From contig WHUZ01000002.1 of NCBI GenBank assembly GCA_015179045.1, forward strand, positions 2,728,001 to 2,792,000: a stretch of 64,000 bases of DNA. Direction: 5' to 3'. A model generated the notes under the pieces. That model saw only the letters and a list, made by a program, of their open reading frames with translations. It did no database searches and had not been told where the DNA came from. The first letter of the stretch is position 1; every line of letters begins with the position of its first letter. Positions 32,881-44,400 of the stretch are shown here, piece by piece. A program made the translations under genes and the position numbers. The DNA is from Kalaharituber pfeilii (taxonomy: Eukaryota; Ascomycota; Pezizomycetes; Pezizales; Pezizaceae).

Positions 32881-34126
32881 ATGTCGTTTCCACGGGCCTG
32901 CCGCATCCTCCGGGAGCTCCGTCCATTAGGAGCGAGCGCCCAATTCTTCAGCTTCACTTTGAACATGCGACAGCCTGTGCTCAGGCGCATGGCCCATTCT
33001 CCGGCGGACCAGCATGAGTGGACGTCTGTGCTTGACCGGCCTCCAACGCTGGTACGGCACAATCGGCCGCATCGGCCTCTTGGACTGGCATTCCTCGGTA
33101 TTCTTTCCCCTCTGCAAGTTCAGTCTCTCCATTGCTGACAACCATTCCCCTCCGCTCCCCGTACACAAACAGCTCTTATCCCCATCACCGCATTCGGCCT
33201 GGGTACCTGGCAAGTCTACCGCCTCAAATGGAAAACTGACCTCATCGCCCGTTACGAAGACCGCCTCATCCGCCCTCCACTCCCGCTGCCCCCTCAAATC
33301 GACACCACCTCTCTCTCCGACTTTGACTACCGCCGCATATATGCCACCGGGCGCTTCCGCCATAGCAACGAAATGCTTCTCGGCCCGCGCATCCACGAGG
33401 GCGAGAACGGGTTCCAGGTAATCACGCCCCTGGACCGACCGAACGGTGCAAGCACAATCCTCGTCAACCGTGGGTGGATACCGAAGGCAAAAATGAGGCA
33501 GGAGGATCGAGACCCCGGTGGGCTTCCCCGAGGCGAAGTCACGGTTGAGGGCCTACTCCGCTCAAAAGACACATGGAAGAAAAATATCGTCACCCCGGAA
33601 AACAAGCCCGAGTATGGGGAGTTTTATTTTCCGGATGTGGAGGGAATGGCGAATTTAGTGGGTGCACAACCAGTGTGGGTTGAGGAAACAATGGGTACCA
33701 TAACTTAGCACCACCAAAGTGGTGGTAATCGTGAGTAGAACAATTTACTAAAACTTGGACCTATACAGTCCCAGATTACGCCGAAGCTATGGACCACATC
33801 TCAAAGGGCATTCCCATCGGGCGACCTGCTGAAGTAAATCTCCGAAATAACCATTTGCAGTATATCTGTACATGGTAAGTCTTCCTAACATTACAAAACG
33901 AGATATTCACCAAAAGATCCTAAACGCCAATGCCACCCCCCAGATGATATTAGAAACAAACAGGAACCGCCGCAAGTACTATACAGAAAACATAAACTGA
34001 TCCAATGCATGAATTTCTTCCGCTAGGTATGCCCTCTCCGCCGCCACCACCGTCATGTTCTGGCTCCTCGTCAAGAAGCCTCCTCCAGATACCGCACGCC
34101 GGGTCCGAACCATCAGGGAATGGTAG
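32881..34126 (+). CDS. SHY1: Shy1/SURF1, cytochrome c oxidase assembly factor
   Basis: Mitochondrial inner-membrane protein that helps insert heme a/Cu centres and assemble Cox1. Exons: 32881-33097, 33173-33694, 33769-33874, 34027-34126; total 945 nt, 314 aa, usual size. The N-terminal 60 residues are R/S-rich with few acids, fitting a mitochondrial presequence. TM1 is at about 64-83 (LAFLALIPITAFGLGTWQVY), with the SURF1 motif GTWQVYRLKWK. The intermembrane domain has GRFRHSNEMLLGPR, GFQVITPLDR and TILVNRGWIPKAK. TM2 near the end (about 280-300) is TWYALSAATTVMFWLLVKK. All introns are GT-AG. No lesions. Confidence 0.95.
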
Positions 34127-34183
34127 GACTTCAATTTCACCCCCATACCTTCTACTGAGAATATAACCTCAGGTAACTATTTG

Positions 34184-36510
34184 CTACTCTTCCTGGACGT
34201 CGTCGAGCGCCCTCCCCTTCCCTTTGCTCCTACCCTCAGAGGCTCTTGCTTTCCTAGCAACCTTCTTGGGCGGCACTGGCATCCTAATCTCCTGCATGAG
34301 TTCTCGTGGAAGATATTTCTCCGCGAGCGAGAAGACCGTGCTTTGTGGATTTATGTGTCTCTGTCTGTATATAGACCGAATTTTGTACATAAAATTAGCT
34401 CCAGTAACACCCACAAATAGAGGGGAAAAATAAACAAAAAATATACAGAAATGAAGAGATAGGTAAGAATATTCCACGGTAGAGAAAACTTTTAGACAAT
34501 AGAATATTCTACGCACAGGGAGACACTTGGCAAAAAAATATGCATTTAGTGTCTCTCTGCACATAGCATATCCTATCTCCAAACGTACTCTACGTCGCAG
34601 AATTCTTCTGCCCTAGGGAAACGTCCAATGGCAAAAAAGACATGTCTTATGCCTCAGAACATTGCTTCGGTTGGAAAAGCACATACCTCTTCAATAGCAA
34701 CTCCGCATCCGCACTCACCACCGTCTTCCTCCCGGCATGCTCCGCATAACTACCCACCGCCACACTCGCATTCTCCCAGAACGCATCTGAAGCTTTCATA
34801 ATCTGCGCCAGCGCCTCGTTTGATATCGACTTCCCCCCTGCAAAATTCGACGCCAATTTCTTGACGATCCGCGCAGGCAGCGTCGGCACTGGAATTCCAT
34901 GCTTGCTTAGCCGTAGCTCCTTCACCGTTGCCGCTGTGGACTTCTTCACGCCGATGCCTACAGGGGCAAGCGCGGCGGCAGACTTCGTTTGAGATCCTCT
35001 TGCCCCCATAAACGAATCCTCGTCCAATGGTACAGTTGAATCCCGTTCCGTCGGTGATCCTTCGTAGTCTAGGATCATCCCACCATCTCCTTGCATGTTC
35101 TCGTCGTCATCGACCTCCAACTCATTTTCCACGTTCGGTTGCTCACCAGTCTCATCCGCATCTTTCCCCGCATCTCCTTCCTCTCCATCCTCTATCAACT
35201 CCGGTACCTGCAACTGAAACCCTCCCAACGAATCATCATCTAACCCCACATTAAACTCTCTCGAGATATCGGCCATTCCCGTATCGTTCTCTTCCAAATG
35301 CAACCCCAGCCTCGCTATATCCCCCGTGTTATCCCCCAGAAATAGCCCCTCATATCCCTGTCCTGCCTCCACATTATCGTCATCAAAATCCGATTCCGCC
35401 GCTGTATTATCCATCGCCGTATCACCAAATGGAAGCATAAACTCCTCCTGCCCCAGCTCATCCAGATCATGAAACCTATCACTTAACCTAATCCCAAAGC
35501 TCATCCTATTATACTCCGGTGCAGCTCGCCGAGGAAGCTCAATCGAACCCAACGTCGTATCCATCAAACTACTATCCTCCAAACTATCATTCCCCGGCTG
35601 GCTTTTCACACTTTGGGAACCAAGGCTCTTCTGGGAAAAAGTAGATACTTCAGAGAGCCGTGGAGGAGGCCTCCTCGTAAACTGCTCATTTTCAATGTCC
35701 ACAATGGCATCCGGATCCAAGCTGAGCCTCGGTGGTGGAGGCAGCGGTTTGTCCTCTTCGTCGTCCTCATTCTCATGTATCTCCGGGTCGGAGAGGAACA
35801 CGACCGACTCCCTCCTGCTCGAGGGAGCAGACGACTTCGGTGTCGCATCCAGGTAGTACGGTTTTGACTTTGGCGCAAGGTTCTGGCTGAGCTTCTTTAG
35901 GATGTCCATCGGACTATCCCGGCCCCGGAGATGCTGCAGGAAGCGGGAGCTCTTGCGCCGCTCGCGGCCGGGGGTTGTGGCTCGCTTCATTTCCCACGCA
36001 CGGATGACATGGGGGGATTTGGGTAGCTGTCGGGCTTTGCCTGTGTTGCCATTCTGTTGGGCAACGGCTGGTGTGCGTCGGGATGCGGTGCCTGGTGTCC
36101 GTCGAGCTGTGGATGCCCCGCTACGGAGGGCGGTTGGGCGGTGGGGGGTGAATGGGGGAGATCTCGAGGGGGTGAGTGGGAGGGTGATGGACGAGGGGCG
36201 CCTAACATGTTGCTTGAATTCTCTGCCTAGAGTAGAAGCGAGCCGTCAGACAATGCGAGCTGCAGGGGAACAGTTATTCTCTTTTCTTTCATACCGACGC
36301 GTTCGGGGCTTCCTGCTGCCCCTGTCCAGGGCCACCTTTCGAGCTAGAATCTCCCTTTGGCGGTGGCGAAGCGGGAGCGTTGGCAGTCGAGTCTGCCCTG
36401 GGCGCTGAGGCGGAGGAGGCATCGACATCTCGTTGTGCGGCAGCAGAGGAGCCGTTTTGCCCCGGCGAGGAGGGCTGCACGCCGGCGTCAGCGGGCGTGC
36501 TGTCGGACAT
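34184..36510 (-). CDS. CENP-T, kinetochore histone-fold protein
   Basis: Inner-kinetochore protein (yeast Cnn1) that binds CENP-W through a histone fold and recruits the Ndc80 complex through its N-terminus. Exons: 36299-36510 (tentative), 34687-36222, 34364-34184; total 1929 nt, 642 aa. The N-terminal half is disordered and basic, with RRTPGTASRRTP, then a long acidic middle. The C-terminal histone fold starts near ELRLSKHGIPVPTLPARIVK, with AFWENASVAVGSYAEHAGRK, and after the last intron RQRHINPQSTVFSLAEKYLP then RELMQEIRM, a family hallmark. The first intron is weak: a GTCGGT donor and a GGCAG acceptor keep frame; a GTATGA donor four bases on does not. Translation might instead start elsewhere. 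Exon 2 and 3 are secure. Confidence 0.85.
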
Positions 36511-36632
36511 CTTTGCTGGCTTCGTTGCTTTCGACGCTCCTTTGTTTTGGTTTCGGCCGCGGGAGACGTGAGGGCCGCGCGCCAAGACGGGGGTGCTTTA
36601 TGTAAGCAGTCCAATTCGTCGCTGCCTCGGCT
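36511..36632. promoter_or_regulatory. Compact divergent promoter CENP-T / SDHAF2
   Basis: Only 122 bp separate the two proposed start codons. The region is GC-rich (GGCCGCGGG, GCGCGCC). If the CENP-T start lies elsewhere the spacing changes. Confidence 0.45.
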
Positions 36633-37814
36633 ATGATGTCATATATCAGCGGCGCTGCAGCATCAATTGCATCTCGACCGCACGCAGCACCACAAGAGAA
36701 CGCGAAGAGTCCGGCTTCAGCCCCTCGACGCACAATGCTCGCCCGCACCCTGCGCATCTCCCGCCCCGCAGGCCGGTCCCTGCGCACCTCCTCCGTCGCC
36801 GCCCGCCCCTTCACCTCCCGCCAATGCCTCCTCAAAGACCCCTACACAACCACCGAAGATGAATCCTACGCGCACAGCCAAACCGCCAAACCCCTCAACC
36901 CGCACCTCACCAACACCACCTCCACCATCCGCCCCGACTCCCACCACCCGACTGTAGGCGCCCACAATGTTCCTCCCGAATTCATCTCGTCGGTCGACTC
37001 CTCCTTCAACCCCAAAGACACCCACGATCCCGCCTACACCCAGCACCTCACCGGCGGAACTCAGGACGGTCTCGGGCCCAAATCGAGTCCCCCAGGCTCC
37101 GGCATGACCAGCGACTCCCCCGCCAAAACATCACCTCAACCCACCTACCAGACCGACACCGACGTTCTGTCGCACCTCAACAGCTCCTTCACCGTCAACC
37201 CCCTCCCCCGCGACCACGAGGACGCCCCGACCATGCGCGCCCGCCTTCTCTACCAATCCCGCAAGCGCGGCATCCTCGAGACTGACCTCCTGCTCTCCAC
37301 CTTCGCCGACGAAAACCTCCACAAAATGTCGCCTGAGCAACTCAAAGAATATGACAAATTCCTCGACGAAAACGACTGGGATATCTACTACTGGTGCACG
37401 CAAACCGTGCCCACCACATCGGCCGAATACGCCGAAGGCGGCAGCAAGTTCATGGCGACTGAGGCCGCGCAGGGACAAAACATCCCTGGAACGACACCCA
37501 CCTCCAGAGACTCCATTTCTTCCGACGCTACCCCCTCAGACCCCCAAGTACCTCAAAACGCAAATGCTAAACCACTTCTCGCTGCTGGCATGGACTCGTC
37601 ACGTGCAGGCGAGTGGGCGCAGACGATAGGGAAGAAACGAGAGCCCTATAGGAGACCGCCGGAGAGGTGGATCAATAGCGATATTTTGAAGATGATAAGG
37701 GCGCACGTGGAGAGTAGGAAGGCGAGGGAGGGGGGGAAGGGCGCGAAGGGAGAAGAGGGCGAGAAGGGGGGACTGGGGTTGGGAAGGATGCCACCAGTGA
37801 GGAATTTTAATTGA
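36633..37814 (+). CDS. SDH5: Succinate dehydrogenase assembly factor 2 with long extensions
   Basis: Mitochondrial matrix factor that promotes covalent FAD attachment to the flavoprotein subunit of complex II. Single exon, 393 aa. The conserved domain is at about residues 199-262: [20 protein letters not shown], then [20 protein letters not shown] and [13 protein letters not shown]. The first 70 residues are R/S/A-rich and fit a mitochondrial presequence; the real start may be the later ATG at 36735 ([17 protein letters not shown]). Between presequence and domain lie about 130 residues of P/S/T-rich linker, and another 120 follow it, ending in a K/G/E-rich tail. Yeast and human proteins are near 165 aa, so this is more than twice as long, although the core is normal. 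Confidence 0.93.
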   Translation: MMSYISGAAASIASRPHAAPQENAKSPASAPRRTMLARTLRISRPAGRSLRTSSVAARPFTSRQCLLKDPYTTTEDESYAHSQTAKPLNPHLTNTTSTIRPDSHHPTVGAHNVPPEFISSVDSSFNPKDTHDPAYTQHLTGGTQDGLGPKSSPPGSGMTSDSPAKTSPQPTYQTDTDVLSHLNSSFTVNPLPRDHEDAPTMRARLLYQSRKRGILETDLLLSTFADENLHKMSPEQLKEYDKFLDENDWDIYYWCTQTVPTTSAEYAEGGSKFMATEAAQGQNIPGTTPTSRDSISSDATPSDPQVPQNANAKPLLAAGMDSSRAGEWAQTIGKKREPYRRPPERWINSDILKMIRAHVESRKAREGGKGAKGEEGEKGGLGLGRMPPVRNFN

Positions 37815-38399
37815 GGAGGGGGGTGTATAAGTGTCTGTGGGAGGAGGGTATACCTGGGGGGATAAATGAACAGTGCGGCAGGTGACGGGAAACAAGCTCT
37901 AGATAAAAAGAATAATGCTCTATTTGTATATTATAATAATAAAAAGTTGTTCATGATAAGCAGTATCATTCTTGTATTTTCCCATACATACAACAACGAA
38001 GTTCTGGGTACGGAACTACCAAGAGATAAATCTCATCTTACCAACAAAAAGAGATATACGTCTATTCCCTCCAAACGCTGTAAGAGCAATGAAGGCTTAC
38101 ATGTCAACGCAAGTACTAAGCGATTAGTCTGGTTTCAAAATTGCAATGAAGAGCATAGCAGGTATACCCCCCCGCCATTACAGAATGAACAATTACAATT
38201 GCAAACTTCCGCTTCATTCTTATTCCCATGCAAACGACTTATATAGGCCTTCTAACTTCTTCAAAATGTCACCAAACGGGCGATGAGCATAGAGTCTCGA
38301 GTTAGTCTCCCGTGGAAATCCTGAATATATATGGATGTAAGATTTTCTTAATTTCCGCCTACATGGAGACATCATTCCCATTTCTCATTGTGAGTACTT
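37815..38399. other. Tail-to-tail intergenic DNA
   Basis: 3' regions of the SDHAF2 and ATP-grasp genes, converging. A/T-rich with TATTATAATAATAAAAAG near 37930, suitable for polyadenylation. No gene seen. Confidence 0.5.
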
Positions 38400-39488
38400 C
38401 TATTCCCTTCCCAACAATCCTATTGTGCTGTTGACCAGCTTTGTCAGAGCAGCTTTGCCCCCTTCACCCTCCAAAAACAGGATAGGCTCGATGCATTCCA
38501 CCTCAATGATGAGAAATTCTGGTTTGGCACCACTCTGGGACGGTTGTCTCACGACACCATCCACCCGGACATACACTACTTCCCCACCAAATTTAGCATC
38601 CAGCCAACGCAACACTCGGTCTCCCGCTTCTCTCGCAACTGCTGGAGGAGGGACTGTATCATCCCTAGTGCCTCCAAACTTAGCCTGACATCGAAACTCT
38701 TTCTTAATTTCGCCCTCATTCCCTTTCCTTGGAATCTTCAATATCGCATGAGTATATTCCCCAGCAATATACATTAAACTCCACTCGCCATCCCTTATCT
38801 CCTTCAGGTACTCTTGCACCAAAACTTTCTCACCATAGTTTCGGAGTTGACTAAATCCATCTTTGTGAGCTTCAGTCAACATCTCGCCTTTATCCAATTT
38901 AAATGTTAGATCAGAACCGGCGGAGATGGCAGGCTTCACCACCACCGCATTTTCTGTCCCCCATGGCCAATTGGAGCCTGTATCTCCTCCGAGGTGTGTC
39001 GAAGTAATATTACCCATGAAGTCTGAATCAACAACACAGGTTCCTGGGATTTGGAACCCGGCTTCTTGGAGTTCCGGAAGGTAGATATCCTTCCTGTAAT
39101 TCCACAACATCACTGTTGCGCCATTGAGTATAACGGGAAGGCTTTGGCCCCCTCTCTGTCGGGCCAGAAATATTTCTAGCCACTCGGAAAATTGTGCCCC
39201 ATCTTTGTGATACCCCCAGCAGCTTTTCAGGATCAAGACATCGTAACCATCATAGTTGATTTTTGCGTCTAGAGAAATTGGCAGAAGGGTTACCTCCGGT
39301 TTAACATTATGGTACTGAAGGGCGCAATAAAAGTCGTAGTCTCCCAAAAGCTGCTCTAGGACAGTGGGTTTATTGTAGACTTCTTCCACAACCATAAATG
39401 CAATTTTTGGCTTCTTGGTGGAAGCCTCTAACTGTCGAAAACAGACCACATCCGGGCTGCTGAATGAGTGAATCGTCTCATCGCGCAT
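38400..39488 (-). CDS. ATP-grasp family ligase, intronless
   Basis: Single exon, 362 aa, from ATG 39488. The ATP-grasp fold joins an acid to an amine or thiol using ATP. Seen: IAFMVVEEVYNKPTVLEQLL at the start; YDGYDVLILKSCWGYHKDG; VILNGATVMLWNYRKDIYLP; the ATP-binding lysine region AVVVKPAISAGSDLTFKL; VLVQEYLKEIRDGEWSLMYI; and the metal-binding C-terminal EFLIIEVECIEPILFLEGEG. The pattern (KP-x-x-SAGS, EGEWS-like, E-x-E-C-IEP-LFL) resembles bacterial DcsG/RimK-type ATP-grasp ligases more than glutathione synthetase. Every long conserved gene to its left except SDHAF2 has introns, so a transferred bacterial origin is possible. No partner biosynthetic genes lie beside it. Substrate unknown. 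Confidence 0.85.
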   Translation of the reverse strand: MRDETIHSFSSPDVVCFRQLEASTKKPKIAFMVVEEVYNKPTVLEQLLGDYDFYCALQYHNVKPEVTLLPISLDAKINYDGYDVLILKSCWGYHKDGAQFSEWLEIFLARQRGGQSLPVILNGATVMLWNYRKDIYLPELQEAGFQIPGTCVVDSDFMGNITSTHLGGDTGSNWPWGTENAVVVKPAISAGSDLTFKLDKGEMLTEAHKDGFSQLRNYGEKVLVQEYLKEIRDGEWSLMYIAGEYTHAILKIPRKGNEGEIKKEFRCQAKFGGTRDDTVPPPAVAREAGDRVLRWLDAKFGGEVVYVRVDGVVRQPSQSGAKPEFLIIEVECIEPILFLEGEGGKAALTKLVNSTIGLLGRE

Positions 39489-41445
39489 GGTCGGAATTCA
39501 AACTAGCAACGGATTAGTATTGTTTGATACCGTAAGGTCAATCGAGAATATGATACCAAGAGGATCACTGTATCTCGGACGGAGAGTTGCCGATTGGGCA
39601 GAGATAACTTTAATTTGACCAGACTGTTAGTCGTTGCCGGACCGAGCTTTCTTGCGACAGATGTCTTGTACAAATATCGAGATAATCAGGTAGTCTCGTA
39701 ATAATCAGGAGTCTTTCTGTACACTTGAGAGCTGGAGTGGGGTTTTAAGCTACAGATATCACCGTGTATAACCGAGCGGGGTCTCTCGCCATTACAGGCT
39801 GTAGAGTACCATATGATGCATACAGTATCATATGGCCTGGTCTGGATGAGCAGCTGCAGGTCCTAGGAGCACCTTTCGGAATCCGTTCCCGCACAGCTTT
39901 TGAGCCAAGGCGAACCTACACACACATGCAGTTGCAATCTTGTCTAAAGTACTACTTACAACTCAAGTAAATCTTTGTCTAAAACCCTGAGCTCACGATT
40001 GCTCCAAATTAAAATGCGTTATCATACCTGATCAAGTGCCCAGGAGCCAAGAGCGTTGGGGGCCAGCTGGCATTCGAGATAGTTGAGGGTGACATACAGC
40101 GTTGTGCTTCGAACTCGGAATTGCAAGGGTAGCTGCTTAACGTAGGTTTAGAATTCCTAGGAATTGAATTCCGCAGCAAGCGATGCAGCTGAGGGTAATC
40201 TAGACAAATGTATGTAACCGAATTACACCGGTGGAGAGGCTTTGAGGGTAATGCACGCAGCGTGCAGGTCATCGTAAGAGTTATAGGTAGGACTCCGAGC
40301 GACCAGTTACGCACCGAAAAAACAAGTAGTTTAAATCAACAACGAGTTACCCCGGTTCCAACCCCCAGTTGATCGTTGCTAGAATTTCTATTGTCCAAGA
40401 GATCATATACATATTTTACTAGCTAGTAGAACCAGAGCATTACAGTCGATCTTTTAGAAAGGATGCCGGACAACCCTCTTCCCCTGCTCGGCATTCATTT
40501 TGAAGCTCAACCAACAGCCGTCATGATCGAAGATGATTCTTTTATGATTAGTCCACATTTAAATACTAAAGGCTCTGGCTGGATGAGACTCCGGATTAAG
40601 TGTCCTTGCGGTCCACGGTAGCTCTTGTATGACATGCAAAAGCTGTTCGTGATCCCAGCAGTTCAAAAGCAGCTGTGAAACTGGGAAGAAAAACTCTTGT
40701 ATCTAGATAAAAGTCTCCCTTCTAAATTTTCCTAAAATTGCATTCAAGGCTGACCAAGACTTTTGTCTACGTAAACCACTTAGGCAAGCCCATAGTATGT
40801 ATTGTTCATCAACTGAAGTGCTCCTTCAATCCGACGACAACCCTAGTGCAGAAATGGGCGCAACATGTACGTCTGCTTGAGGTTGGTCTCTCCCCTGGGA
40901 CTGCAGAAGTCGCAGAAACTCGAGAAATGGTAATCATGCGTGAGTTTCATCGAAGTTCCATTTGTGCGGTGAAAAGGTTTTGCTACGATATACATGATTT
41001 TTGCGACGTAAGGCTAAGATTTCAGTAGCGGTAGTAGTGAAATTTGAATTCTCCTGAAGGTTAGATATTGATGAGGGGGCGATTGCGAGGCGAGATAGAA
41101 ATTTATACACCATCCGTTGTATGGGAATTGCACTGAATAATCATGAGATACAGTACATACTTGTCACCTCGCCTGCTAGATTCCCTTTCAGCACCACTTG
41201 GGCGGCAGTGTAAAGTTCATGTGCGGCTCCCAGAGTGTCTCCAGTCAACCAAAACTAAGACAGGGATTCTGCAGCGATGCACTTGGTGAGGCAATACTTG
41301 CAGCTGAAGTGAGGCTGTGGGCAAAACATAATGAAGCCCTGCGAGAATCCAACTTGATCTCCGATCTCGAGTTATATAGTATACTAATAGTCTTCACTAC
41401 TATCTGCACTCCTTCAAGAACTCAACAAGAGCATAAACAGTCAGC
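39489..41445. other. Gene-poor region between ATP-grasp and NLR genes
   Basis: No supportable gene. Contains a dispersed-element copy (40342-40450) and a perfect 14-bp palindrome AATTCCTAGGAATT (40152-40165). The right end, after about 41150, should be the NLR promoter and leader. Confidence 0.5.
40342..40450 (+). repeat. Dispersed element, copy 2
   Basis: Best left end: ACGAGTTACCCCGGTTCCAA, then CAGTTGATCGTTGCTAGAAT, TTCTATTGTCCAAGAGATCA, and after about 20 bp of extra sequence the right end TAGTAGAACCAGAGCATTAC. The CGGTTCC and GGAACC-like ends form an inverted repeat. Compare 8647-8720 and 60433-60525. Confidence 0.55.
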
Positions 41446-44400
41446 ATGAGTGAACAAAAGCAAAAGAAACCATTCTTCAAGAATCTGGAGGATTGGAGCC
41501 AGTCTTTTTGGTCGCGGAACTCTAGTTCGACAGAGCAACAGGCCTTGTCCCCCGGCCCCTCAAACAATCAACTGGCAAGATCAAGGTCCCCTTTTCGACG
41601 ACGTCCCAAAAACTTAACGTCTTCCACCTCAACGCATATGGAAGCCTCACCAACCATACCTACGGCCGTATCGACACCTCATGCACCCTCGGGAGGTGGC
41701 CCAGGCTCCAGAACTGCAGTGTCGACTATACTTGCTACCGCATATCCAACATCCCCGGCACCCTCCGGAGGTGACCCAAGTACTGGAGCTGCAGCTCCAA
41801 CCAACTCCCCATCCCTGTGGCAAAGGTCACTTGAGATAGCACAGAAAAAGCTCTTAGAAAAGGGATTACCGCCTCTTAAGTTGAACAGTCATGAATCTCC
41901 ACCTAGTCTCGAATGTCCAGCAGCAAGAAAGATTGTTCAGTTGACCATAGGCGACTTACAGACCGCCATTCACGGGCAGCAGAATGACAAATCTGCAACC
42001 GTGCAGCGGTTGCAAGAAATCCTGAAGATTTTTGACAAGTATGCACGAATTGTGGATACAGCAATACAACATAGTCCGGAGGTCACTGCCCTGGTTTGGG
42101 CGGGTGTGAGAGGGCTATTGCAGGTTCGTTACATTGGAATATTATCATGTTTTACAGCAGGTGATTGACTGCTGGTAGGTTGCATTGAATCATATGGAGA
42201 TTATAGAGAACCTTGAGCAAGTGACCGCCACCATCGTTGAAAAAGTGGCACTATGTGATTTTTATGGCAGTGTATACGCAGAAACATCATCGAAAGTTAT
42301 TTTGTCATCTGCCGCAACAATGCAACATCTCCAACAAACACTGGATTCTGCGTTGCCGGAGCTTTATGCAGCTGTTCTGGTTTTCTCAGTGAAGGCACGC
42401 CAGTATTTTGATCCCTCAACCCGTATGATGACGAAACTAGGATACATGTTTAAGACATTTGCTATTGGGTTTCAGCCATTCATTGATGATATCTCTGAAA
42501 AGGAAAAACGTGTTCGAGAGTGTGCAGATGTGGCTACCATGAAAAGCATCATGGAGCAGTCCAGAAAGCTTCAGCAGATACACACTCATCTCAATGATAT
42601 TGAATCTAAACTGGCACCATTGACCAAGCTAAAGGAAATCATGACAAAAATGGAACGTCGTACGGTCAATGAACTCCTACAAATGTTAACACCACTAGAG
42701 TCCCCTAAGCGACATCAGGACGTGCAGTCTCGTCGAGTTGACGGCACAGGAACCTGGCTTCTAAAACTTGACCGGTACCGACGACAATGGCGTGATGGCG
42801 CCACACAAGATACAAGTGACCGTATTCTGTGCTGTTATGGCGCCCCTGGTGCTGGGAAAACTGTGATAAGGTTAGTTTTTATCCATACCTAAGCAGCTGT
42901 AGAATGTATCGCTAATGGTGTTTACACACTTATAGTTCCATTGTGATTGATGATCTTATATCCCAATTTCCTCAACGAGATACTGTAGGCATTGGTTATC
43001 TATATTGCGACTATCGGGACCAAGCGAGCCAAACAGTAGTTAATATCCTGGGTAGCCTTCTTCAGCAATTTCTAATTGCCATATCACGAGTACCAGATGC
43101 GGTGATAAGCTTACTGGGATTCATTCAACAGGAGCGCAAGAGAGTGGATATTAAGGATATTTCCAAAATGCTTGAAATCACTCTGCCCCAGTTTAGCCAC
43201 AGCTTTGTCTGCATCGATGCTCTAGATGAGTTAGAGCCCCACACTCAGAAAGGCTTTCTTGAAGCGCTTCGCCGTGAATTCAGTACTGCTCGGATATTCC
43301 TTACTGGGAGACCTCATGTACGACCAGCAGTCAACACATATTTAGGCCTCGATACCCAACAGCAACACTCAATTGATGTTATCGCTGACCCAGGCGATGT
43401 TAAAGCATACATTGATCATGCGATTGCACAGGATACGAACCCAGATGCCATGAATGAGCAGCTGAAAGCTGATATCCTGAGCACAATTAAAGAAAAATCT
43501 CAAGGGATGTTCCTACTTCCAGTTTTACATATCAGCATGATACTTGGCCAGCAGACAATAAGAAAGAGACGGGAGGCACTCAAAGAATTACCGGCAGACC
43601 TTGATAAGGCTTTTGCAGGCATGATTGATAGAATCAAATCTAGGCAAAGCGCTGAACAGGGCATGCAAGTATTAATGTGGCTACATCTTGCCTACCGACC
43701 ACTGAAGTTAGATGAGCTCAGCCATGCGCTTGCAGTAGTAAGAGGTGATGTCAAAATGGATAAAGACAATATTCTTTCAAAGAAAGCATTGCTAGAATGC
43801 TGCCTTGGGCTAGTCATTTTGGATGAGGAGACAATGACAGTTCGGTTCGTGCACTATTCAGTGGAGGAATATTTTAAACAACATGCCAGCATATACTTTC
43901 CTAGCAGATACAGCACTGCGGCAGAGACTTGTTTGACGTACCTCAACTTTAATGAACTAGCTCACCCTTCTACCTCCATTGCCGTTGTGGAGCGACAAAT
44001 GGAAGACTTTCCCTTCTTAGAGTATGCAGCCTGTCATTGGGGTCATTATGCACAACACGAGCAGTGCAATGATTCCGTTAGAAAGCTTGCCTTGAAGTTG
44101 CTGCAGCACCAGAGTGAGAAGCCCCATTGTGCTCTACAAGTGTTGCACCTTAAATCTCTGAGGGAAAAATGTAATTGGATCTGTCGATTTACAAACCTAT
44201 TTTCTGGCATACATGCAGCTGCTTGCTTCGGATTGAAGAAGTATGTGACTGCTTTAGTGAATGGACATGAGGACTGGAATTCAAGAGACGATGATGGTCA
44301 CACACCACTGATATGGGCAGCCGAAGAAGGACATGAGGCCATTGTGAAGCTGCTTATCGAGCGTGAAGATGTGGACGTCAACTCACAGAACGACTATGGC

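Noticed and set aside
41198..41449. 83-codon + strand frame just before the NLR gene
   Set aside because: It ends inside the NLR leader, starts without an ATG context of note and has no family features; it is more likely leader sequence.
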